Source of the DNA: Streptomyces sp. HUAS 15-9
GTDB lineage: Bacteria; Actinomycetota; Actinomycetes; Streptomycetales; Streptomycetaceae
Assembly (NCBI RefSeq): GCF_025642155.1
Contig: NZ_CP106798.1
Location: 558,001 to 622,000 of the forward strand
Reading direction: 5' to 3'
Length of the DNA stretch: 64,000 nucleotides
Numbering within the stretch: the first letter of the stretch is position 1; each line of letters begins with the position of its first letter. The position numbers and the translations under genes were made by a program. This document shows, in pieces, positions 8,411 to 14,758 of the stretch. The notes under the pieces were generated by a model. It was given only the letters and a program-made list of their open reading frames with translations. It was not told where the DNA came from and did not search any database.

Positions 8411-8450
8411 GGGGTTCTGCAGGGTCCTACGGGGTTCTGCAGGGTTCTAC
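8411..8450. repeat. Two tandem 20-bp repeats
   Basis: 8411-8430 and 8431-8450 are ggggttctgcagggtYctac units differing at one base, followed by a partial third unit. They lie between narK2 and the haemerythrin gene. Function unknown; possibly replication slippage. Confidence 0.8.
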
Positions 8451-8468
8451 GGGGCTGGAGCCTCGTGC

Positions 8469-9701
8469 CTACTGCGCGGTGGCCAGGCGGCGCGAGACGG
8501 CCTGGCGCACGCCCGTCGCGGTGAAGGCCAGGGCGGCGGCGGCGACGATTCCGAGGAGGCTCAAGCCTATGCCGTACGAGCCGTAGGCGCCGTAGAGCGA
8601 GCCCATCAGCAGCGGCGGCAGGAAGCCGCCCAGTCCGCCCGCGGCGCCCACGACGCCGGTGACCGAGCCGACCATGTTCGACGGAGCCAGGAGCCCCACC
8701 AGCGCGAACACCGCGCCGCTGCCGGCACCGAGCGCGGCGGCCAGGGTCAGGAAGGCGACCGTGCCCACGAAGGCCAGCGACGGCTCCATGGCCTGCACGA
8801 AGGCGGCGACGAGCACCAGACCCAGGGCCCCCGACAGCACCCGCACCGCGCCGATGCGGTCCGACAGCCAGCCACCCACCGGCCGCATCGCGACCGCCAG
8901 CAGCACGAACCCGGCCATCCGGTTGGCGGCGTCGGCCTGCTCCAGTCCGTAGCCGGTCTTGAGGTAGGTCGGCAGGTAGACGGAGAAGGCGACGTAGCCG
9001 CCGAAGGCCACCGCGTACAGGGCCGAGGCCTGCCAGGTGATGCTCAGCTTGAAGGTCGCCTTCAGACGGGTGGCCAGCGGCTGGGTCGGCACGATGCGAC
9101 CGGGCGCGTCCCGCAGCAGCAGCGCGGAGAGCACCGCGTAGGCCGCCAGCACGCCCGCGGTGATCAGGAAGGGGTTGGCCATGCCGTGCGCGTTCACCAG
9201 CTTCACGGTCGTCAGGGCGCTGATCGCGGTACCGCCCATGCCCGCGCCGAAGATGCCGATCGCACCGCCCCGCCGCTCCGGTGGGAACCAGGCGCTGACC
9301 AGGGGCACACCCACGGCGAAGGCGGTTCCACCGATGCCGAGGAAGAACCCGCCCACCAGCAGCGTCGTCAGCGAGTCATGGCCGGCGAGACCGAGGTACA
9401 GCACCGGCACGATGGTGGCGGCCGACACGAGCGGGAACATCACCCTGCCGCCGAACCGGTCGGTGAGCGCGCCCACCGGGATCCGGCCCAGCGATCCGAC
9501 CACCACCGGCACAGCGACCAACAGCGACTGCTGGAACGAGGAGAGGCCGAGGGAGTCCTTGAACCGCGGGCCCAGCGGGCTCAGCAGCGCCCATGCCCAG
9601 AAGTTGACGGCGAAACCGACTGTGGCCAACGCCAGCATCAGCCACGCCTGGCGCGGAACGGACGCCGTCCCGCTGTCCTTGTTCTGCGATGCCTGCAGCA
9701 T
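8469..9701 (-). CDS. narK: NarK-family nitrate/nitrite MFS transporter (second copy)
   Basis: 410 residues, full family length, 12 predicted membrane segments. Shows the NNP signatures GGFFLGIGGTAFAVGVPLVSAWFPPERRG and, in the second half, GVVGAAGGLGGFLPPLLMG. The ATG at 9701 is preceded by AGAGGAGC. It is a close paralogue of the transporter at 1-978. Expected to exchange nitrate and nitrite across the membrane for the cytoplasmic-facing NarG. Its promoter region carries the box at 9819-9832. Two near-identical NarK proteins flank the sensor/Hmp block, consistent with duplication and possibly separate uptake and export roles. Confidence 0.95.
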   Translation of the reverse strand: MLQASQNKDSGTASVPRQAWLMLALATVGFAVNFWAWALLSPLGPRFKDSLGLSSFQQSLLVAVPVVVGSLGRIPVGALTDRFGGRVMFPLVSAATIVPVLYLGLAGHDSLTTLLVGGFFLGIGGTAFAVGVPLVSAWFPPERRGGAIGIFGAGMGGTAISALTTVKLVNAHGMANPFLITAGVLAAYAVLSALLLRDAPGRIVPTQPLATRLKATFKLSITWQASALYAVAFGGYVAFSVYLPTYLKTGYGLEQADAANRMAGFVLLAVAMRPVGGWLSDRIGAVRVLSGALGLVLVAAFVQAMEPSLAFVGTVAFLTLAAALGAGSGAVFALVGLLAPSNMVGSVTGVVGAAGGLGGFLPPLLMGSLYGAYGSYGIGLSLLGIVAAAALAFTATGVRQAVSRRLATAQ

Positions 9702-9818
9702 TTCTGCCTGCTCCTCTTGATCACAGGGTCCGGCCCGGTCGATCCGGCCGGATCGGGTGGCCGCGTTCCGCGCGTACCGCCCGCAATCAGACTCGGTGAC
9801 GGACCCCCTCCGTGGGGT

Positions 9819-9832
9819 GGGCCATCAGTCCC
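9819..9832. promoter_or_regulatory. Dormancy-type palindrome upstream of narK2 (GGGCCATCAGTCCC)
   Basis: Fits GGGNC-N4-GNCCC, 118 bp upstream of the narK2 start. On the minus strand a GAGTCT hexamer follows 24 bp after the box, the same spacing as at narG. Confidence 0.55.
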
Positions 9833-9889
9833 TAACGGGCCCGCCGAGCGGACCACGGGATCAGGGCCGTTGTGGGGCCCGTTAGGACC
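9828..9889. repeat. Inverted repeat GTCCCTAACGGGCCC / GGGCCCGTTAGGAC
   Basis: Arms at 9828-9842 and 9876-9889, one base short of perfect, separated by about 33 bp. The left arm overlaps the box at 9819-9832. Each arm carries CCTAACG, the sequence found at the -10 of the leader ORF at 31404. May mark facing promoter or operator copies. Confidence 0.5.
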
Positions 9890-9981
9890 TCCGACCGGGA
9901 CGTCGGCACGGGGCCGCAGCAGTGTCCGCTCACCGTGGTGATGCGAGCAGCCGGGGGACGCGGAAAGCCGACGGACGCGAG

Positions 9982-10016
9982 AAGCCGGAGTACGCCACGG
10001 TGGCGTACTCCGGCTT
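9982..10016. terminator. Terminator of the nirK operon
   Basis: Perfect 16-bp stem (9982-9997 / 10001-10016) with a 3-nt loop, 12 bp beyond the stop of the last gene of the minus-strand operon. Confidence 0.85.
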
Positions 10017-10027
10017 GTCGCGTCGGG

Positions 10028-10474
10028 TCAGGTGGCGGGCAGAGCGGTGGCCAGCAGGACGACCCCGAGCGAGCCGACGAGGGAGACGACGGCGAGGGCC
10101 TTGGCCAGTTCGGCGCGGCCCTTGGCATGGGCCCAGCCGTGTGCGGCCGCCGCGAGCATCACCACGACGAACAGGCCCAGTTTGGTCGCGAGGGTGCGCC
10201 CGTAGCCGGGCTCGCCGAGAGAGGCCCAGGTGACGCCCTTGTGCCAGGCGATGGCCCAGCCCGTGCCCAGTTGCAGCGGCAGGAAGATCGCTCCGGTGAG
10301 CATTCCGAAGCGGCGGCCGGCCGCCGCGGAGAACCGGGCGAACGCCTCGCTGTCGAGCAGCCGGCGGCCCAGCGGCAGCACCACCACGGACAGGGCCAGC
10401 TGTCCGCCCACCCACACCACCGCGCCGATGACGTGGGTGAAGCGCACCAGGCTCCACAGGTTGACGGATCCCAT
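10028..10474 (-). CDS. CopD-like four-helix integral membrane protein
   Basis: 148 residues with four predicted membrane helices. The opening LVRFTHVIGAVVWVGGQLALS resembles CopD/DUF2269-type copper-related or haem-related membrane proteins. Its ATG shares one base with the nirK stop codon (TGATG), so translation is coupled to nirK. Inferred role: copper delivery to, or assembly of, the membrane-anchored nitrite reductase. The family is poorly characterised. Last gene of the operon, followed by a strong terminator. Confidence 0.7.
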   Translation of the reverse strand: MGSVNLWSLVRFTHVIGAVVWVGGQLALSVVVLPLGRRLLDSEAFARFSAAAGRRFGMLTGAIFLPLQLGTGWAIAWHKGVTWASLGEPGYGRTLATKLGLFVVVMLAAAAHGWAHAKGRAELAKALAVVSLVGSLGVVLLATALPAT

Positions 10475-13161
10475 CACCGGGTCACCTCGATCATGCCGTG
10501 CGCACCGGCTTCGGCGTGGCGCATGTCGTGGTCGACGAAGGCGTAGTGACCGGCTTCCGCGAACGTGGTCTCCACGAAGCCGCCCTGGGCCGCGGACAGA
10601 TCGAGCGCCTGGGATCCGCCGGGCTGTTTCGGCGTCAGCAGGTAGGCGCCTTCCTTGTAGACGGTGTCGAAGATGGTGCCGACGATGTGGAAGGCGATGC
10701 CGTCGCTGGGTCCTGCGGCCACCACCCAGAAGCGGGCCCGCTCCCCGGCCTTCATCTTCAGCATCGCCTTGTCGTACTGGGCGGCGATGCCGTTGAACAC
10801 CCAGGCGTCCGGGGTGTTGTTGCGCATCTTGTCGAGCTGGGCCGTGCTGCCGGGCGTACCGAGGTAGATCTCGGAGGAGACCAGGGCGTACTCGTGGTCG
10901 ACCTTGGGCAGTCCGGGCGGGTCGATGATCACGGCACCGTACATGCCGTTGCCCATGTGCTGGAGCATGGGCATGGTGCTGCAGTGGTACAACCAGGCGC
11001 CTGCCCGTTCGGCACGGAACCGGTAGACCAGCCGCTCGCCCGGGTTGATGGTCCGCATGGGCTTGTCGGGGGACAGGGCCCCGGCGTGGAAGTCGATGCC
11101 GTGCCCCATGCCCGTGTCGTCGTTGACGAGCGTGATCTCGAAGATGTCGCCGATCCTGCCGTGCAGGGTGGGGCCGGGGGCGGTGCCTCCGAAGGTCCAC
11201 ATCCGCTGCTTGACGCCGGGCGCGACCTCGATGGTCCGGTGGGCGGCATGCAGTTCGATCTTGTGCACCGTCGCGGTGCCCGCCGCGGGCAGCTCGGCCG
11301 AGCGGGGCGTCCAGCCCTTCGAGAAGTCCTTGGAGAGATCGAGTCCGCCGCTGCTGGTGGAGTCCATGGAGTGGCCGCTGTGGTCCATGCCCATGTCCAT
11401 GGAGGAATCCGACGACCCGGTGCTCCCGTCGGTGCCCGTGCCGTCCTTCACGACGATGTCCATCTCCATGCCGGCGGCACGGTGGCCGGGCAGGGTGCAC
11501 CACGCCTTCAGGTCGGCGGTGACCTTCCCGATGTCGAGGGTACGGGTCTGGCCATGGGAGAGCAGCGGGGTCGCGGGGCCGTTCTCGGCCTTGAGGTCGT
11601 GGCGCTGGGCGTCCTTGTTGGTGACCTTCAGCCGCAGGGAGGTGCCCTTGGTGACCTCGATCCGCTTCGGGCTCAGGCTCATTCCCATGATCGTGACATT
11701 GACGGTACGGGTCCCGGCTGTGGAGCCGCCGCCCACCGTGTCGGTCGAACCGCCGGTGTCCTGGCCGCCGTTGGCGACCAGCACCGCCAGCACGGTGATG
11801 ACCACTCCGGCCGCGGTGCCCAGCAGGGCGGGCCGCCGGGTGGCGGTCGGTGTCGTCCGCTCCGGTCCGGCACCCGCCGGCGCCGGGTCCTGCCCGGTGC
11901 GATGGCTGTGGGCCAGCACGAGCGCGACCAGGACCAGGAACGCGGCCGCCGACACGCCGACCAGGCCCATGCCCACGAAGGCGCAGGGTCCGGGCAGCGG
12001 CAGCGCCAGCAGTGCCACGCCGGCGTTCAGCGCCACGAGCCGCGGCAGCCATCCCCGCTCCAGCACCGCCCGCACGGCCGCCCGGTCCTCGTGGCCGCGG
12101 CTGAGCACCACGGGCAGCAGATAGGTCAGGGCGCCGAACAGGACCTGTGCGACGAAGCCGACGAGCAGCACCGGGACCAGGTCCTCCAGCACCGTCTGGA
12201 CCTCCGTGACCGACCGGGCGGCCAGCATCACCAGATCGACCGTCACGGAGATCAGCAGCCAGCAGGTGGCGGCCGCGAGCATCCAGGCCGCCGCCACGGA
12301 TACGGGCCGATTGCCTCGTACGGTCCGGGCGAGCAGCCCCGCTGCCACGGCGGCCCCGGACGCGTACGCGGCGAGTCCGGCCACGGCCGGCCACTGCCAC
12401 TGCAGGGCCAGTGCGACGGCGGCCAGCGACAGCCCGCTGCCGGTGAGCCACAGCACCCACCGCGACACCCGCGTGGTGAGCTCCTTCATCCGTACGCCCA
12501 GCACGGTGGGCCACAGCATGAACAGGGTCCCCAGGATGGGAAGTCCGATCCAGCCGAGCAGCGTGACATGGATATGAGCCAGGCGGAGCCCGGCGTAATG
12601 GTCGGCGCCCGCGTGGCCGGTGGCCAGCAGACCGCCCAGCACGGCCCCGGCGATCAGGGCCGCGGTCGCGATGCGGTAGTAGCCGACGACCGGCTTGAGC
12701 CGGCCGCCGAGGGCGCCTCGGCCCATCCGTATCAGCACCACCAGGTGTGCGGTGGCGACGGCGACCAGCAGCAGGCCGGCGATGCCGGTCAGGACCGGCA
12801 GGTCCGCCCATACGCCCACGAGGATCCCGGTGACGGCCACGTTGGCTCCCGCCAGGCGGGCGTCGCTCCAGCGCTCGTCGGGAATCTGGGCGTGCAGCAG
12901 CGCGACGGCGAAGTGCTCGCTCCAGATGAGGATGGCGGTGGTCGCGCCGCCCAGCAGGAACAGGTGCACCGCCAGCCAGCGGGCCACCGGAAGCGACTGC
13001 TGGGCGGCGGCCGCCAGCAGGGCCAGCGCGAACCAGGCGACGACGAGCACATGGGCGCGCAGATGGCGCACCCGCAGGCCGGACTCCCGGAATCTGCTCG
13101 GGTACTTGGCGGTCCCGCTCGGGCCGCCCATCTGCGCGGGGCCGCGCCCGATGGTGATCAT
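10474..13161 (-). CDS. nirK: Membrane-anchored copper nitrite reductase (polytopic domain + cupredoxin + CuNIR)
   Basis: 895 residues, more than twice a classical NirK. Residues 30-430 are polytopic, with HIHVTLLGWIGLPILGTLF as in NnrS/haem-copper-oxidase-like domains. A cupredoxin domain follows at about 490-600 with a His-Cys-His-Met set (QRHDL, WCTLPGHRAAGM), then a His/Met-rich linker (SSMDMGMDHSGHSMDS), then a two-domain multicopper nitrite reductase. By alignment with Alcaligenes NirK: type-1 copper His687, Cys727, His735, Met740; type-2 copper His692, His726, His878; catalytic Asp690 and His825. All are present, so it should reduce nitrite to NO. The ATG overlaps the radical-SAM stop (ATGA). 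The extra cupredoxin probably delivers electrons internally; the membrane part is likely an anchor or redox module (inference). Confidence 0.93.
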   Translation of the reverse strand: MITIGRGPAQMGGPSGTAKYPSRFRESGLRVRHLRAHVLVVAWFALALLAAAAQQSLPVARWLAVHLFLLGGATTAILIWSEHFAVALLHAQIPDERWSDARLAGANVAVTGILVGVWADLPVLTGIAGLLLVAVATAHLVVLIRMGRGALGGRLKPVVGYYRIATAALIAGAVLGGLLATGHAGADHYAGLRLAHIHVTLLGWIGLPILGTLFMLWPTVLGVRMKELTTRVSRWVLWLTGSGLSLAAVALALQWQWPAVAGLAAYASGAAVAAGLLARTVRGNRPVSVAAAWMLAAATCWLLISVTVDLVMLAARSVTEVQTVLEDLVPVLLVGFVAQVLFGALTYLLPVVLSRGHEDRAAVRAVLERGWLPRLVALNAGVALLALPLPGPCAFVGMGLVGVSAAAFLVLVALVLAHSHRTGQDPAPAGAGPERTTPTATRRPALLGTAAGVVITVLAVLVANGGQDTGGSTDTVGGGSTAGTRTVNVTIMGMSLSPKRIEVTKGTSLRLKVTNKDAQRHDLKAENGPATPLLSHGQTRTLDIGKVTADLKAWCTLPGHRAAGMEMDIVVKDGTGTDGSTGSSDSSMDMGMDHSGHSMDSTSSGGLDLSKDFSKGWTPRSAELPAAGTATVHKIELHAAHRTIEVAPGVKQRMWTFGGTAPGPTLHGRIGDIFEITLVNDDTGMGHGIDFHAGALSPDKPMRTINPGERLVYRFRAERAGAWLYHCSTMPMLQHMGNGMYGAVIIDPPGLPKVDHEYALVSSEIYLGTPGSTAQLDKMRNNTPDAWVFNGIAAQYDKAMLKMKAGERARFWVVAAGPSDGIAFHIVGTIFDTVYKEGAYLLTPKQPGGSQALDLSAAQGGFVETTFAEAGHYAFVDHDMRHAEAGAHGMIEVTR

Positions 13162-14366
13162 TCTGTTCCGTCGGGGGTGTCACGCAGGAGTTCGGCCAGC
13201 TCCCGCTGGTAGGGGAAGGAACCGGGGCGGTACTCGCACCAGGGCTCCTCGGCGTAGGGGTCGCCGGTGACCGCGAAGGCACGGGAACGGGATCCGCCGC
13301 ACACCCGGCGGAACTCGCAGCTGCCGCAGCGGCCGCCGAGCCGGTCGGGGTCCCGCAGACCGGTGAAGAGCTCGGAGTTGCGGTAGATCTCGGTCAGCGG
13401 CGTCTCCCGCACGCTGCCCGCGCTCTTGGGCAGGAAGCCGCTGGGATGAACGGTGCCGTGGTGCGACACGAAGACGAAACCGCGGCCGGCGTTGACGTCC
13501 AGCGGTGGCCTTCGGGTGCGCCGCTCGGGCGCGTCGAGCCCGAGTTCGGCGACCCGCTTGCGCAGCTGCTCGTAGAGGTCCCCGAGTCCGAGGACGGCGA
13601 CATGGTCGTCCCCGGCGTCCTCGAGGATCCGGCGCTGCAGGGCGACCCGGCGGAAGTGGTGGGCCTCGGTGGTCTTGGCGGGCACGGTCAGCCCGACGTC
13701 GTACACGAAGTTGAGGATGTCCTCGGTCTCGGCGGCGGTGAGCGCGCCCAGCGTCTTGCCGCGGCCGGTGGGCACCAGGAAGAAGGCACTCCACAGCATC
13801 GCTCCGTGCTGGTGGACCAGCCGGACGATGTCGGGCAGGTCGTGCAGGTTGTGCCGGGCGACCGTGGTGTTGATCTGCACCTTCATGCCCAGGGCGCGGG
13901 CGGTGTCCCAGGCGCTCAGCGTCCAGCCGTAGACGCCGTCCACACCGCGGAAGCCGTCGTGCAGTTCGGCCGTGGAGCCGTCCAGGCTCAAGGAGAGCCC
14001 CGTCGCGCCCGCCTCGTGGACGGCCCGCAGCCGGTCCGCGGTGAGGGTCGGGGTGCCGGAGGGCGAGACGGCGACCGGCAGTCCGATCTGCCGTCCGTAG
14101 CGGATCAGCTCCAGCAGGTCGGGCCGCTGGAAGGGGTCTCCGCCGGTGATGACGAACAGCGGCGCGGGCTGCCCGAAGGCGGCCACCTGCCGCATCAGGT
14201 CCTGTGCGGCCTCGGTGTCCAGCTCGAGCGGGTCGCGGTTGGGTACGGCCTCGGCACGGCAGTGCAGGCAGGCCAGCGGGCAGGCCCGGGTGGTCTCCCA
14301 GATCACGATGAACGGCCGGTCCGACGGGTCCTGGCGCTGATGGCGCAGCACGCGGGGGGCGCTCAT
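13158..14366 (-). CDS. Radical SAM/SPASM protein (TIGR04053-like), first structural gene of the nirK operon
   Basis: 402 residues from the ATG at 14366, preceded by GGGGGTGG. The radical-SAM cluster motif CPLACLHC is in WETTRACPLACLHCRAEAV near residue 30, followed by TGGDPFQRPDL; a C-terminal cysteine-rich SPASM-like region reads GGRCGSCEFRRVCGGSRSRA. It resembles the TIGR04053 family and, more distantly, the haem-modifying AhbD/NirJ enzymes. The true substrate is unknown. It overlaps nirK by four bases, and a small ORF (14363-14572) overlaps its own start in the same way. Context suggests maturation of the nitrite-reductase system or anaerobic haem synthesis; this is inference. Confidence 0.85.
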   Translation of the reverse strand: MSAPRVLRHQRQDPSDRPFIVIWETTRACPLACLHCRAEAVPNRDPLELDTEAAQDLMRQVAAFGQPAPLFVITGGDPFQRPDLLELIRYGRQIGLPVAVSPSGTPTLTADRLRAVHEAGATGLSLSLDGSTAELHDGFRGVDGVYGWTLSAWDTARALGMKVQINTTVARHNLHDLPDIVRLVHQHGAMLWSAFFLVPTGRGKTLGALTAAETEDILNFVYDVGLTVPAKTTEAHHFRRVALQRRILEDAGDDHVAVLGLGDLYEQLRKRVAELGLDAPERRTRRPPLDVNAGRGFVFVSHHGTVHPSGFLPKSAGSVRETPLTEIYRNSELFTGLRDPDRLGGRCGSCEFRRVCGGSRSRAFAVTGDPYAEEPWCEYRPGSFPYQRELAELLRDTPDGTE

Positions 14367-14572
14367 CGTGCCACCCCCGGGTGTGCGTTCGCCCGACGGC
14401 CGACTCTGCCCGGCCATGGGCTGCCGCTCGTACAAGGATCGGTTCCGGCCGCCCGGCCGCGGTGGCAGTCGCGGTGGGCGGCCGGCCGGTGACCGGACCA
14501 TTGGGTACGCCCCGCCTGCCGCGGAACTGCCTGGGGGGACTGTCCGGGCCGGCGCCCGATGCGGTCGTACAC
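14363..14572 (-). CDS. Small leader ORF translationally coupled to the radical-SAM gene
   Basis: 69 codons from a GTG at 14572 with GGAGG 7 nt upstream. The stop TGA overlaps the ATG of the radical-SAM gene (ATGA). The first residues, MYDRIGRRP, parallel MYGSNGRRP of the leader before the nitroreductase at 1050. The remainder is Arg/Pro/Gly-rich without a recognisable fold. Probably a coupling or regulatory leader peptide; a non-functional ORF is possible. Confidence 0.4.
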   Translation of the reverse strand: MYDRIGRRPGQSPQAVPRQAGRTQWSGHRPAAHRDCHRGRAAGTDPCTSGSPWPGRVGRRANAHPGVAR

Positions 14573-14579
14573 GAGAAAA

Positions 14580-14594
14580 CCTCCGGTTCGGTCG
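14580..14594 (-). promoter_or_regulatory. Conserved ribosome-binding block (second copy)
   Basis: Identical 15 bases to 2224-2238 on the minus strand, with GGAGG 7 nt before the GTG of the leader ORF at 14572. Confidence 0.45.
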
Positions 14595-14599
14595 ACGCA

Positions 14600-14665
14600 A
14601 TCATGTCCGGACGCCCCCTACGGGCGCCTGGGCCGGCGGTCCCTGCCGCGCGGGCCTTCGGTCCC
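14600..14665 (-). promoter_or_regulatory. Tandem dormancy-type boxes and -10 for the nirK operon
   Basis: Boxes GGGCCGGCGGTCCC (14630-14643) and GGGCCTTCGGTCCC (14652-14665) start exactly 22 bp apart. On the minus strand, 24 bp after the proximal box, lies CATGAT (14600-14605), a plausible -10, putting the transcript start near 14593, about 20 nt before the leader ORF. The same boxes could also influence narG. Confidence 0.6.
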
Positions 14666-14706
14666 TGGCCAGAGCGGGTTTCTCGGGTCTGTCAGTCCCT
14701 GGGGGA

Positions 14707-14750
14707 GGGCCATTCGGCCCACGTGCGGGACACCCCCTACCGCCTAGCGT
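14707..14750 (+). promoter_or_regulatory. narG promoter: dormancy-type box plus TAGCGT -10
   Basis: Box GGGCCATTCGGCCC at 14707-14720, a 24-bp gap, TAGCGT at 14745-14750, then 8 bp to the narG ATG. The same geometry recurs at 31352-31404 and, within 1 bp, at 27491-27542. It predicts a leaderless narG mRNA, consistent with the lack of any Shine-Dalgarno before the ATG. Confidence 0.7.
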
Positions 14751-14758
14751 TCGCAACC

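Larger units (their letters stand above)
9702..10027. other. 326-bp region between nirK operon terminator and narK2
   Basis: No gene. Holds the box at 9819-9832, an inverted repeat (9828-9842 with 9876-9889) and the terminator at 9982-10016. Confidence 0.6.
14367..14758. other. 392-bp divergent promoter region (nirK operon / narGHJI)
   Basis: Contains the leader ORF of the nirK operon, three strong palindromes (14630, 14652, 14707), a degenerate fourth (14685-14699, gggtctgtcagtccc) and opposed promoters. The richest regulatory region in the window. Confidence 0.7.
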
